Counted from the stretch's first letter, positions 50,701 to 58,243 are shown. The stretch is DNA of 64,000 nt from Fibrella aquatilis (GCF_017353255.1 NZ_JAFMYU010000020.1:62001-126000); one strand, 5' to 3'. A program made the numbers and translations. Notes: generated by a model from the letters alone, not told the origin.

Positions 50701-52219
50701 CAAACAGGGCGTTGGCTTCGTTGCTGGCTGGTGATCCCGCCGGTACCAGCGACTGCGTGTTGGGGTTAGCCGTATTGTAGGGTACGGGTTCGGCCAGGTC
50801 CGAGAAGCCCAGCACGCTCCGCAACGATTCGGTGGTGTTGGTCCGGTTGGTGACGTAGACCTCTAAACGCGTCACCGTCACGCCCGACGTGATCACGGGC
50901 AGGCTCTTGAGTGCCCGTTCGTAGTTGTTCCGAAAAAACTGCGACAGGAAGAAATGGCGGTTCTCGCTGTACTGGTCCGCCCTGATCTCAAAGGGCCGGT
51001 TCATGGCCCCACCGCGCAGGATGATCTCCTGTTTCCGCGACCGTTGCTGCGAGATCACGGTGGTGGCGTTGAGCTTGCCAAAGCGCGTTTGCAGCTTCAG
51101 GCCAAACAGGTTTTGCACCCCCGGAATCAGCTGGCTGTTGAGGTTCCAGGTCAGGTTGCCCAGCTCAATGTTTTGCAAAATGCTTTCATTCTGCGGTGTA
51201 AAGGGCATTTGCGGGTTGCTGAGCTTGCTGCCAAACGCAGGCAGGTTGGGCAGGCCCGGCACCTGTGGCAGCTGAGGCAGGCCGTTGGCCCCCAGGCCCG
51301 GAATCAGCCCCTGCGGCCGATAGTTGACCTTCAGCGCGTTCTCGAAATTGAAGCTGGCCTTGGTATCGAAGTTGGCCAGCACCCCCAGCCGTTCGCCGAT
51401 TTGGCCGTTGAAATTGAGGTTGATCTGCTCGTTGAAAATGAAGTTACCCTGCCGCCGCAACCGCACCGCCACGGCGGGGTTGTCGATAAACTGATAGAGG
51501 TAGCCCAGATCGAGCGTGACGAAGCCGTTGGGCTTGAAATCGATGTTGTTACCGCCGAAAATACGGTCCAGAATGGGCGGCATTTCCAGCTTGGGAATCA
51601 GCCCCCGGCCACTCACGGCGCTTTGTCCGTCGCGGCGGGCGGCGTAGTCGCGGAAGAGGCGATCTTCCATGCGCTCATTCTGGAGGCGGTTGAAATCGGA
51701 AAACGGCACCACTTCGCCGGGGCGGTAGGGCAAGCCAGTGGGCCGACTACCGGCGGGTACGGTTTGGCTGGTGGGCGCACCGGGCGTAGGCCCCACAGTC
51801 ACCACGCTGGGGTTGGTAGTCGTGCCGGCACCGGGCCGGGGGGTAAGCCGTTCATTCACCGCAACCGACTTGTCGGGCAGCATCCTGAAATCGGTTCCTA
51901 GGCTTTTGGGATCACGCAGCAAATACGGCGAACGGGGGTTGCGATCTGAAAACCGCGACGTGTAGCGGTCTGTCCAGTGGATGCTGGGGCGGCGGGCGGC
52001 GTTTTTCACGGCTCGCAAACTGTCCAGCCGCTCCTGCGCCACGGCCTTCATTGAATCGGCCACGGCTTTGCGACGGTCGGCGGTGGGGGTGGTGGTCGAA
52101 CTGGCCAGACTGGTGCGACCACGACGAGCCGGTGTTTGTGCCCGCACGTGCGTAGTGGGGGTGCCTACCAGTCCCAGTAGTAGCAACAGCGGGGCAGTGC
52201 AAATCAACCACTTATACAT
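44795..52219 (-). CDS. sprA: cell-surface protein SprA (type IX secretion translocon)
   Basis: 2474 residues from the ATG at 52219, which starts a good signal peptide (MYKWLICTAPLLLLLGLVG); an earlier ATG at 52285 adds 22 residues. SprA is the giant outer-membrane beta-barrel pore of the type IX secretion system and is needed for gliding in flavobacteria. Length fits the family norm of about 2400. The pattern is a long series of amphipathic strands with family landmarks such as RDPKSLGTDFRMLPD, GFVTLDLGYLYQFIDNPAV and DRFEQYRTIIKDRLN. It ends with FNLAQ. The upstream neighbour is ruvA; downstream is the toxin cassette and then a second copy of the gene's tail. Confidence 0.96.
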   Translation of the reverse strand: MYKWLICTAPLLLLLGLVGTPTTHVRAQTPARRGRTSLASSTTTPTADRRKAVADSMKAVAQERLDSLRAVKNAARRPSIHWTDRYTSRFSDRNPRSPYLLRDPKSLGTDFRMLPDKSVAVNERLTPRPGAGTTTNPSVVTVGPTPGAPTSQTVPAGSRPTGLPYRPGEVVPFSDFNRLQNERMEDRLFRDYAARRDGQSAVSGRGLIPKLEMPPILDRIFGGNNIDFKPNGFVTLDLGYLYQFIDNPAVAVRLRRQGNFIFNEQINLNFNGQIGERLGVLANFDTKASFNFENALKVNYRPQGLIPGLGANGLPQLPQVPGLPNLPAFGSKLSNPQMPFTPQNESILQNIELGNLTWNLNSQLIPGVQNLFGLKLQTRFGKLNATTVISQQRSRKQEIILRGGAMNRPFEIRADQYSENRHFFLSQFFRNNYERALKSLPVITSGVTVTRLEVYVTNRTNTTESLRSVLGFSDLAEPVPYNTANPNTQSLVPAGSPASNEANALFGRVKANANLRQVDRTTDELTNTFGLQKGTDYDLLRGAKRLTEREYRFQPELGYISLTTPLRNDEVLAVSYEYTYQGKHYQVGELTEDYQGQSDDKVLYLKLLKSSTIRNNLQNPMWNLMMKNVYSLNTTALARQGFQLRIIYKDDVTGFDNPVLQDSDLAGIPLVQVFNMDQLNQQLDRPADGNFDYVEGVTIDSRNGVVIFPVLEPFGSFLDRKLSTPESKAKYVFSELYRTTLADAQQVALKNKFFLRGSYQSTNGVPTDLPYGVKEQSVQVSAGGVPLVAGQDYVIEAQRIRFINESIANSGREIRITYELPDLFQNQIRTLIGGRFDYRLAPDINLGFTAMNMRETPAGFLTRVAIGNEPINNTMLGVDINLRKDAPGLTRLLDRLPLIQTKEPSAIQFTGEGAQFLPGLAKSVNNNAFIDDFEATRTIFDLTRQPVRWRLGATPQSFPQGTFSAPLEYGYRRARISVYNVDQTLGLPGGASGISVNLTAEDLNNVNEKFFLPTSIFPGRSARQIQLPENVLDVAYFPAERGMYNYNPDLNSDGTLKNPRQNFGAVTRAVSSDNDFDNANIENITFWMMDPFTDDPVRGTPDNTKNKPNKTGGLLRFNLGDISEDVIKDGRYEFENGFPIDTTNARNRGVDVTPWGNAPRQQFVTNAFTNQAGARERQDIGLDGLNNAQEQAKFKPYLDAVRARVTDAEAQKQILDDPSNDDFRFYLGAQADSVKYIVARYKQFLGMQNNSPENANDLNQYTTPANSILPDIEDLNGDNTINEEEAYYEYDIPLSKDRLQVGTGYIIDKVNAEGVNWYLFRVPVRTPARKFGNINGFKSIRFMRMVLTDFQEPVVLRFAQLQMEANQYRKYTGDLTQRGLQEVPEPYDAQFKVSAVNIEENSQTTNDKYAYSVPPGFIRDRDYTQVTDVALNEQSMALSVTNLRDGDSRGAFKNTNFDFLFRDRLKMFIHMHSPDKTITPQSGPVSAFIRIGTDYTENYYEIEVPGLLATPEGTNIPEDVWPYQNELDLAFDELINLKAARNRANGRASGVGFTLPSENQRYQLTVVGNPDLSSVQSIMIGVRNPKSVDEQTRSFTVWVDELRAVGINQKSGYAAIGAANIRLADLATITASGRYTTFGFGGVQTKPSERTREFTTEYGLTAAVALDKFTPEKWGLKIPVYVNYDTRHVTPQFNPLDPDTPLETSLASLPDGVDRNLYRRLVQDITVRQGINFSNVRKIRTNTAAIPRPWDIENFGFNYAFNNITRSNILTGEYLQEQYRGGFTYTFSSQPKPFEPFRNVKGLERKYLYWLKDFNLTLLPTLVSFRTDMDRSFIKTQLRNSDLTTNGIAPQFEKYFLFNRYYDITWNLTKSLVLTYRAAANSIIDEPQGDINTQAKRDSVWRNVQNLGRMKNYVQSFNATYRVPFDKFPVLNWITADVGARTEYQFQANSYGIQDSLNIPFGNTIRNTRDLNIQGRVDLVLLYNKIKALRWANTPSPAKLNFARNPGSIQDINPGGNRLAKSFVRALLTVRGINVTYNLQEGTILPGFLRSPALFGMDQYGAPGLPFVLGSQDAGIADRAAQRGWLSPSIVQNAPFTQTITRRFTASTTLEPFRDFRLVVNANYNRADNYQVFYRPALQGAGFSYQNPVRSGSYSMSYLSFGTTFEGLRSDNTSPIFDRFEQYRTIIKDRLNVDNKIAADNPSAYDNKSQDVLIPAFFAAYSGANPYSVKYSPFYSIPFPNWDLNYQGLTKLKPFQKLFTSFNLTHRYNSNYSVGNFVSSLSYEAQYVNLAISGYPLSRQLTTYGQFIPAFVMSTITMSERFEPFIGVNFQTKSRLTGSLTYNRAREAGLNLSNAQVAEVTTKDITGSLGFTKKNIRLPFLVNGQVKRLKNDLTFQCALTLRDTRTIQRKLDAEQTIVAGNINFQLRPQISYVVNSRLSLNAYFDRSFNDPLVTNSFIRATTAGGIQARFNLAQ

Positions 52220-52476
52220 AAAGCGTTGATTCAAAGCCACATATGAATTAATAGTAAGTCGTCGAACAGTATAACGCTTCACCATAACTGGTGTACAATC
52301 GGATGGGTAAACAACTTGAGTTGCTGGAACGTTATCACAACGGCTAAAACCGGGCCAATCGTATTAGGGGTAATTAAGAATGCAGAATTAAGAATTAATA
52401 ATGTGGCCATGTCGAAGCGCAAAGCCGACCTGTCTGGCATCATTTTTAATTCTTAATTCTGCATTCTTAATTACCT
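52220..52476. other. sprA-ruvA intergenic region
   Basis: 257 nt between two leftward genes. It must carry the sprA promoter, but no clear TAnnTTTG is seen. It contains repeat 24. Nothing coding is apparent. Confidence 0.6.
52369..52475. repeat. long inverted repeat 24 (30-bp perfect arms)
   Basis: Arms 52369-52398 and 52446-52475 are perfect complements built from the word AGAATTAAGAATTAA, as in the lptE repeat at 28648. It lies just after the ruvA stop, upstream of sprA. Confidence 0.96.
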
Positions 52477-53064
52477 CTACCGCAACGCCTTCCTGATAAT
52501 GTCTTCCACGCCTAAGGCAGGGTCAGCGCGTAGGATGTCGTCGACGGATTTTTCGGCTGAGGGGCGGGGAAAGCCGAGCGCCACCAGTGCAGCCAGGGCT
52601 TCTTCGCGGGTGGGGTTGCCTGCGTTTTGGCGGTAGGTAGGGCCGTCGGGCAGGAGGCCCGATTTCTTCATCCGGTCTTTCAGTTCCAGAATAATGCGTT
52701 GCGCCGTTTTGGCTCCGATGCCCTTGATAGCCTGAATAGCCCGGACGTTTTCGCTCATAATAGCCAGCCGCAACTCCTGCGGCGACATCGACGACAGCAT
52801 ACCCAACGCCGTATTCGGCCCCACCCCCGACACCGCAATCAACTCCCGAAACAGGGCTTTCTCGTCGGCCTGGGCAAAGCCAAACAACGTCTGGTTGTCT
52901 TCCCGGAAGTTGTGGTGAATAAACAGCTTCACTTTATCGCCGCCACCGGGCAAGGTGGTGTAGGTCTGCAACGAAATAAACACCTCATACCCAACGCCGT
53001 TGACGTCGATGATAGTGTAAGCAGGTTCTTTATAGGAGAGGATTCCGTCGAGGTAGGCGATCAT
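52477..53064 (-). CDS. ruvA: Holliday junction DNA helicase subunit RuvA
   Basis: 195 residues from the ATG at 53064; an upstream in-frame start enters a repeat. RuvA binds the four-way junction as a tetramer and directs RuvB during branch migration. Landmarks: an N-terminal OB fold (MIAYLDGILSYKEPAYTIID, VNGVGYEVFISLQTY), the two helix-hairpin-helix motifs (LIAVSGVGPNTALGML and IQAIKGIGAKTAQRIILELK) and a C-terminal domain that contacts RuvB (EEALAALVALGF). All three domains are complete. It is 108 nt after the LysM transglycosylase gene on the same strand. Confidence 0.97.
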   Translation of the reverse strand: MIAYLDGILSYKEPAYTIIDVNGVGYEVFISLQTYTTLPGGGDKVKLFIHHNFREDNQTLFGFAQADEKALFRELIAVSGVGPNTALGMLSSMSPQELRLAIMSENVRAIQAIKGIGAKTAQRIILELKDRMKKSGLLPDGPTYRQNAGNPTREEALAALVALGFPRPSAEKSVDDILRADPALGVEDIIRKALR

Positions 53065-53077
53065 AATTTTAGTGGTA

Positions 53078-53158
53078 AGTGATGAGTGGTAAGCGGTGAG
53101 TGGCTTACGCAAGCGTACATCTGACGCGCCAGCCACTCACCGTTTACCACTCACCACT
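53078..53158. repeat. long inverted repeat 25 (28-bp arms)
   Basis: Arms 53078-53105 and 53131-53158 pair at 26 of 28 positions. The word GTGAGTGGTAAGCGG is of the same family as repeat 7. It lies in the leader of ruvA, between same-strand genes. Confidence 0.92.
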
Positions 53159-53171
53159 TGCCGTTAGTAGG

Positions 53172-54728
53172 TTATCCCACCAGCAGCTTCTGTCCGGGGC
53201 GGACGCTGTTGCCTTTGATATGGTTGATTTTCTTTAGTTTGTCAATCGAGAGCAGGCCGTAGCGCTGGGCGATGTTCCAGAGGGTATCGCCGCTTTGTAC
53301 GCGGTGGTAGCGGGGGCGTTCGCGCTCGTGGCGGGCGGTGGTTTCGGCTTTACGGTGGCTCTTGTGGTCATCTTGTTTGGCCATGCGCTCACTGTGAGTC
53401 TCGCCCGCTTCGCGCAGAATGGTCAGTTTCTGGCCCACTTTCACCGTTTTCGAACGCAGGTGGTTCCACTGCTTCAGGTCGTAGGTGTCTACGTGATACC
53501 GCTCGGCAATCTCCGACAGCGTTTCGCCCCGGCGCACGGTATGGCTGTGCTTCTTGGGCTTGCGCATCACCACCGTCTCCAGGTCGTCAGGTTCAGGTAG
53601 GTCATTTTCAGCCACGACCACGGCGGTGCTCACGGGCACGGCATCGGCCAGGCGACTAGCCACGCGCCAGTGGGTCGGGTCATTGACCGAATCGAGGTTG
53701 GTACCCTCATTATGCGCGAGCAGCATGTTGGCCATCAGCACAGGCAGTTTGCTGGCCGAGTCCATTATCATGCGGCGGTTGCTCTGGAAATGGTGCATCC
53801 GTTCGCTGGGTATGCGCAGGGTGAAGTCGCGGGTGTAGTCGGGCAGGCGGTCGGTGCTGATGGCGGGGTTCAACTTCCGCAAATCAGCCACAGATACCTG
53901 ACTCAGGTCGGCGAACGTTCTCAGGTCGAGGTACGAATTCACCTGCACCGTATCAAACGCAATAGGGTAGTCGGGGTGTTCCGCCACAATGCCGTGGTCG
54001 GGACCGTAATTCATCATGTAGGCAATAGCAATGAACTGCGGCACGTAGGAACGGGTCTCTTTGGGCAGAAAATCGTAGCAGGTCCAGAACGTGCTTCCGC
54101 CCGACCGGCGCATGGCCCGGCGCACGGCTCCCGGCCCGCAGTTATAGGCAGCCAGGGCCATTTCCCAGTCGCCAAAGGTGCCGTAAAGTTCTTTCAGGTA
54201 GCGACAGGCGGCGTCGGTGGCCTTTTGCGGGTCCATCCGGTCGTCGGTATATTCGTCAATGTTGAGCTTAAAATCTTTGCCGGTGTAGGGCATAAACTGC
54301 CACAGCCCCCCCGCTCCTACCCGCGACACCGCCCGTGGGTTCAGCGCCGACTCCACGATAGAAAGGTACTTCAGCTCGTCGGGCATGTTGTGCTTCGCCA
54401 GCGTCTTTTCATACATCGGAAAATAGAACGGCATCCGTTCCATCACCATGCGCGTGTAGCTGGGTTTACGGAAGGTGAAGTAGTCGATGAAATTATGGAC
54501 CACCTTGTTGTAGGGCAGCGGAATCTGGCGTTGCAGCCGGGGCAGGCGTTCGCGCAGGGTAGCTTCGGGAATAGTGGGCAGATTGAGCACCTCTTCCACA
54601 ATAAACGTGCTGTCGACCACGGCCGAATCAGCCACCACCTGCGCTCGCAATGGACTGACTATCAATAGGCTGGCTGCCACCGCAAGCCCATACCCTACTT
54701 GTTGTACTCGTTTCGTTAGCTCACTCAT
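53172..54728 (-). CDS. LysM lytic transglycosylase (MltD-like)
   Basis: 518 residues. A signal peptide (VGYGLAVAASLLIVSPLRAQ) is followed by an SLT-type domain with catalytic Glu126 in SIVESALNPRAVSRVGAGGLWQ and the later GDWEMALAAYNCGPGAV and KETRSYVPQFIAIAY. Two LysM domains close the protein (HTVRRGETLSEIAERYHVDT, HRVQSGDTLWNIAQRYGLLS), joined by a His/Lys/Arg-rich linker. It cleaves the MurNAc-GlcNAc bond of peptidoglycan with formation of 1,6-anhydro-MurNAc in the periplasm. No lipobox is seen, unlike E. coli MltD. It lies between gatA and ruvA on the same strand. Confidence 0.94.
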   Translation of the reverse strand: MSELTKRVQQVGYGLAVAASLLIVSPLRAQVVADSAVVDSTFIVEEVLNLPTIPEATLRERLPRLQRQIPLPYNKVVHNFIDYFTFRKPSYTRMVMERMPFYFPMYEKTLAKHNMPDELKYLSIVESALNPRAVSRVGAGGLWQFMPYTGKDFKLNIDEYTDDRMDPQKATDAACRYLKELYGTFGDWEMALAAYNCGPGAVRRAMRRSGGSTFWTCYDFLPKETRSYVPQFIAIAYMMNYGPDHGIVAEHPDYPIAFDTVQVNSYLDLRTFADLSQVSVADLRKLNPAISTDRLPDYTRDFTLRIPSERMHHFQSNRRMIMDSASKLPVLMANMLLAHNEGTNLDSVNDPTHWRVASRLADAVPVSTAVVVAENDLPEPDDLETVVMRKPKKHSHTVRRGETLSEIAERYHVDTYDLKQWNHLRSKTVKVGQKLTILREAGETHSERMAKQDDHKSHRKAETTARHERERPRYHRVQSGDTLWNIAQRYGLLSIDKLKKINHIKGNSVRPGQKLLVG

Positions 54729-54759
54729 CTCTCTCAGGTTACGGGGAAAACGGTTGGGG

Positions 54760-54880
54760 GTTGGCTTCGGCGTAGCCCCCCGCCCTAAAGGGGGCCTGCT
54801 GGCGCATGATTAGCTTTGCAATCTTTTTACGCTGGCGTCAGCAGGCCTCCTTTAGGGCGGGGGGCTACGCCGAAGCCAAC
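54760..54880. repeat. long inverted repeat 26 (46-bp arms)
   Basis: Arms 54760-54805 and 54835-54880 pair at 44 of 46 positions. The arm contains GGCTTCGGCGTAGCCCC and CGCCCTAAAGG, a very G+C-rich core, and ends CTGCTGGCGC. A tail of caaactacaaac words follows to the gatA stop, as in repeats 4 and 18. Confidence 0.94.
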
Positions 54881-54888
54881 TACAAACT

Positions 54889-56352
54889 TCAAACTACAAA
54901 CATACTCTCCGCCATTGCAATCAGGTTTTCTTCAGCAAAGGGCGAGGCCATCAATTGTATACCGATAGGCAGGCCGACCCCATCAGTACCGTTGGGAATA
55001 GATATGGCCGGGTAACCCGTCACATTAGCCTGAACGGTGAAAAGGTCTGCTAAGTACATCTGTAACGGATCCGTCTCAGCCCCCGCCGATTTTTCACCCA
55101 GCCGAAACGCCGTGGTGGGCGTGGTGGGGGTGAGCAGAAAATCATAGTCGGCAAAGATCCGCTCGGTTTCGTCGCGTATCAGGCGGCGTATCTGCTGGGC
55201 TTTGGTGTAATAAGCATCGTAATAACTGGCGCTCAGGGCAAATGTACCCAGCAAAATACGCTTGCGCACCTCTGGGCCAAATCCTTCTGTCCGGCTTTGC
55301 TTATACATAGCTACCAAATCCGTCTGCGTATCTGAAGCAGGCTGAGCGCGATAGCCATAACGCACCCCGTCGAAGCGCGACAGATTAGACGACGCTTCGG
55401 CAGTGGTCAGGATGTAATAGGTTGGCAGTAAGTATTTTAGCAATGATAATGTTACAGGCTCCACCACATGGCCCGCCGCGCGCAGCCGGTCAATGGCCCC
55501 CTGCGTCGCCTGCCGCACGTCGGGGTCTACGCCTTCGCTCTCGACGCCATCTACCAGATAGGCTACCCGCATGGAGCGACCGCCGTTGGTCGGGTCGGGG
55601 AGTTTGGCCTGCGCATAAGCCGCCACGGGCCGGGTTGATACCGTGCTGTCGAAGTCGTCGGCACCGGCCATCACCTCCAGCAGTAGAGCCGCGTCGGTGG
55701 GGTTGTTGGCAATGGGACCAATGCAGTCGAAAGAGGAGGCGTAAGCTACCAGCCCCCAGCGACTTACGCGGCCGTATGTAGGCTTCAGGCCCACCACGCC
55801 GCAGAACGCCGCCGGTTGCCGCACCGAGCCGCCCGTGTCGGAGCCAATACTCGCCAGGCAAAGCCCCGCCTGCACCGCCACCGCCGACCCGCCGCTGCTG
55901 CCGCCCGGTACACGCTCAGGATCGGCTGCGTTGCACACCACCCCAAACGCCGAGCTTTCGTTCGACGACCCCATCGCAAACTCGTCGCAGTTCTGCCGGC
56001 CGATGATGATGGCGTCTTCGGCCAGGAGACGCTCTACCGCCGTGGCCGTGAACTGCGCCGTAAATCCATTCAGGATGTTGCTCCCTGCCCGCAGGCCGTG
56101 CCCGGCATGGCTCAGCACGTCTTTCACGCCGATGACCATACCATGCAACCGCCCCACGCTGTCGGGATTAGCCACGCGGCGGGCATCCAGTTCGTCAGCG
56201 CGGGTTAGGGCCTCATCAGCATAGACCTCCGTAAAGGCGTTCAGGTGGGTCTGGTCGGCAATACGCGCCAGATACTGGCTCACCAGCCCGCGGCAGGTAA
56301 CGGTGCCATCGGCCAAATCAGCCTGAACAGATCGAAAGGAACGGTAGGGCAT
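54889..56352 (-). CDS. gatA: aspartyl/glutamyl-tRNA amidotransferase subunit A
   Basis: 487 residues, amidase-signature fold. GatA makes ammonia from Gln for conversion of Glu-tRNA(Gln) or Asp-tRNA(Asn). Landmarks: IGVKDVLSHAGHGLRAGS with the catalytic Lys, PGGSSGGSAVAVQAGL with the cis-Ser, SIGSDTGGSVRQPAAFCG with the nucleophile Ser, and GLKPTYGRVSRWG. The length equals the family norm. The final residues (FVV) and TGA stop are in repeat-derived sequence. tatA lies upstream on the same strand; gatB and gatC are not in the window, which is usual in Bacteroidota. Confidence 0.96.
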   Translation of the reverse strand: MPYRSFRSVQADLADGTVTCRGLVSQYLARIADQTHLNAFTEVYADEALTRADELDARRVANPDSVGRLHGMVIGVKDVLSHAGHGLRAGSNILNGFTAQFTATAVERLLAEDAIIIGRQNCDEFAMGSSNESSAFGVVCNAADPERVPGGSSGGSAVAVQAGLCLASIGSDTGGSVRQPAAFCGVVGLKPTYGRVSRWGLVAYASSFDCIGPIANNPTDAALLLEVMAGADDFDSTVSTRPVAAYAQAKLPDPTNGGRSMRVAYLVDGVESEGVDPDVRQATQGAIDRLRAAGHVVEPVTLSLLKYLLPTYYILTTAEASSNLSRFDGVRYGYRAQPASDTQTDLVAMYKQSRTEGFGPEVRKRILLGTFALSASYYDAYYTKAQQIRRLIRDETERIFADYDFLLTPTTPTTAFRLGEKSAGAETDPLQMYLADLFTVQANVTGYPAISIPNGTDGVGLPIGIQLMASPFAEENLIAMAESMFVV

Positions 56353-56362
56353 AAAGGGAGCC

Positions 56363-56492
56363 GTAAGTCGGGGAGTCGTAAGTCGGGAAAGCCGTTTTAG
56401 TGTTGCTGACGCAAACGTAGAAGCTGCCGAAGCTCATTACTTGCGTCAGCAATACCAAAACGGCTTTCCAGACTTACGACTCCCCGACTTAC
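56363..56492. repeat. long inverted repeat 27 (52-bp arms)
   Basis: Arms 56363-56414 and 56441-56492 pair at 49 of 52 positions. Outer word GTAAGTCGGGGAGTCGTAAG; inner core GTTGCTGACGC as in repeat 1. It lies in the gatA leader, between tatA and gatA on the same strand. Confidence 0.95.
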
Positions 56493-56558
56493 GACTTATT
56501 TAAAAGCAGAAACCGGGCGTCTTGGGGGCGTCCGGTTGGCTGCGTATGGGGAAAAACG

Positions 56559-56759
56559 TTATTTTGTCTCTTTCAGACCATCTTCAATGTTCTCGCGAAC
56601 ATCTTTGGTGGCATCCTTAAACTCGCGGATACCTTTACCCAGGCCACGCGCTAGTTCGGGCAATTTCTTGGCACCGAAGAAAAGAAGGAGCGCCAGGAAG
56701 ATGAGCAGCATCTCCTGACCGCCCAAACCCATAATTCCTAAAATGGCTGCTGTAATCAT
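56559..56759 (-). CDS. tatA: Sec-independent protein translocase TatA
   Basis: 66 residues. One N-terminal span, LGGQEMLLIFLALLLFFGAKK, ends in the Phe-Gly hinge and is followed by the amphipathic helix LPELARGLGKGIREFKDATK and a charged tail. This is the full TatA/E layout. TatA multimers let folded, often cofactor-bearing proteins cross the inner membrane with TatC. The glutamine/glutamate at the start of the span (QE) fits TatA rather than TatB. A TATTTTTG box lies 26 nt upstream. tatC is not in the window. gatA follows on the same strand. Confidence 0.96.
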   Translation of the reverse strand: MITAAILGIMGLGGQEMLLIFLALLLFFGAKKLPELARGLGKGIREFKDATKDVRENIEDGLKETK

Positions 56760-56784
56760 GTCTATTGGTTGTTTAGAACGTATG

Positions 56785-56792
56785 CAAAAATA
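56785..56792 (-). promoter_or_regulatory. candidate -7 box of tatA
   Basis: The minus strand reads TATTTTTG (TAnnTTTG), 26 nt upstream of the tatA ATG. It is identical to the box upstream of gcvH. Confidence 0.45.
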
Positions 56793-56820
56793 AGAAATGC
56801 CGCTTGAAGTAGCGATTAAA

Positions 56821-57267
56821 TTAGTCGTTAATGTCTATCACTTTACCCGTGGCGCGGGCCTGATTGCGCTCCCAGTCGCGGAAGTTAGCAATGTCGTCCT
56901 GCAACGAGTTGAAGAGCCACACCATCAGGGCAATATCGTCGGCGAAACCCAGTACGGGCAACACGTCGGGAATAAAATCAATGGGCGACACAAAATAAAC
57001 CAGCGTAGCCAGCATGGAAATCAGCGTCTTGGTCGGAATGGCGCGGTAGTCGCCCGCCACATAAGCCTTGATCATGCGGCTGAGCAGCATCAGCTGTTCG
57101 CGGAACCCAATCGAGTCATCGCCTTTCATCTCGTTGCTCTTACCCAGTGCCGTTTTCAGTAGTCCCAACATGCTAAGGCCATTACGGGCGTACTTACCGG
57201 CCTTTGCTTTCGAACGGCCAAAAAAGATGGAACTGAGTACCTGAGCGATCAGACTACGCTTTGCCAT
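56821..57267 (-). CDS. YkvA-family (DUF1232) membrane protein
   Basis: 148 residues. The DUF1232 core is YRAIPTKTLISMLATLVYFVSPIDFIPDVLPVLGFADDIALM, where the family signature is Pro-Ile-Asp-x-Ile-Pro-Asp...Gly...Asp-Asp. It has one or two membrane helices within this core, flanked by amphipathic helices. The role of YkvA proteins is not established. The upstream part (KSNEMKGDDSIGFREQLM) is charged. It lies 61 nt upstream of the tatA ATG on the same strand, but tatA has its own promoter box. Divergent from the capsule locus. Confidence 0.86.
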   Translation of the reverse strand: MAKRSLIAQVLSSIFFGRSKAKAGKYARNGLSMLGLLKTALGKSNEMKGDDSIGFREQLMLLSRMIKAYVAGDYRAIPTKTLISMLATLVYFVSPIDFIPDVLPVLGFADDIALMVWLFNSLQDDIANFRDWERNQARATGKVIDIND

Positions 57268-57439
57268 GGACTGTAAACTGGTTTATAGTTGGTTGGTGCG
57301 TTTGCGTACCTACGCAAAACAGATGTATAACAGATTTACTGCCGAAAAAGTGTTGCTTCCTATCCTGCGCACAGGCCACTCGTACTATAGCTCTGCCACA
57401 GCTGATGGTGCTTATCTCCAATCCTTCGGCCCTTCCGCG

Positions 57440-57447
57440 TAACTTTG
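57440..57447 (+). promoter_or_regulatory. candidate -7 box of the capsule-locus phosphatase
   Basis: TAACTTTG fits TAnnTTTG. If used, transcription begins near 57453, which excludes a TTG start at 57445 and favours the GTG at 57472. Confidence 0.4.
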
Positions 57448-57471
57448 CTGGTCAAATTCCATTCGCTCTTT

Positions 57472-58233
57472 GTGGCTTCTTTCTGGCAAACGCTTAAAAA
57501 CCAATTCAATCCGGCTGCTGCGGCGGGTACGCCCCTCACGGTGGGTTATGCCCTCGACATGCACAGTCACCTGCTGCCGGGGGTCGATGATGGTATCCAG
57601 GAAATCGACGAAGCCCTCGTTTGTCTGCAGCAACTAGCCGACTGGGGTATCCGGCACATCGTCACTACGCCCCACATTAGCCAGGATTTTTATCCCAATA
57701 CCTCTGCTCACCTACACGAAGCAGGGCAGCAGATACAGGCGCTGATTGCCACTCACGACTTGCCGCTGACATTTACTGTTGCCGCTGAATACCTCACCGA
57801 CGAGCTATTTGATGCCCGCCTGCAGCAAAACGACCTGCTCAATTTTGGTACAGAGCGCTTCGTACTCATCGAAACGGGCTGGGCGGCGCTGCCCCGCCAA
57901 CTGCCGCAGTGGCTTTTTCAGATGCAGGTGAAAGGCTACCAACCCATTCTGGCCCACCCCGAACGCTACCTGTATTTTCGGGGAAAAAGTACCCAACTGG
58001 CCGAACTGCGCCAACACGGCTGCCGTCTGCAACTAAACCTGATGTCGCTGACGGGACGCTACGGCGACGATGCCCGGCGCATGGCTCGTACCCTCATTCG
58101 GGAAGGGCTGGTCGATTTCGTTGCGTCTGACCTCCATCGCGCCCGCGACCTGACCAACCTGGAACTCGCCCTGCGGTCGGCCGATTACCGGGCAGTTTGC
58201 CAGCTGCCACTCACCATGCCGACGTTTATATAA
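57472..58233 (+). CDS. PHP-family tyrosine-protein phosphatase (CpsB/YwqE type)
   Basis: 253 residues from the GTG at 57472. No ATG lies before the catalytic core, and a TTG at 57445 would overlap the promoter box, so the start is uncertain. The PHP metal motif DMHSHLLPGVDDG is followed by VTTPHISQDFYP, AHPERYLYFRG and VASDLHRA, which supply the trinuclear manganese site. The family dephosphorylates tyrosine autokinases such as the Wzc-like protein at 60540 and so controls capsule or exopolysaccharide synthesis. It opens the rightward polysaccharide locus. Confidence 0.9.
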   Translation: MASFWQTLKNQFNPAAAAGTPLTVGYALDMHSHLLPGVDDGIQEIDEALVCLQQLADWGIRHIVTTPHISQDFYPNTSAHLHEAGQQIQALIATHDLPLTFTVAAEYLTDELFDARLQQNDLLNFGTERFVLIETGWAALPRQLPQWLFQMQVKGYQPILAHPERYLYFRGKSTQLAELRQHGCRLQLNLMSLTGRYGDDARRMARTLIREGLVDFVASDLHRARDLTNLELALRSADYRAVCQLPLTMPTFI

Positions 58234-58243
58234 CGATTCCGTT

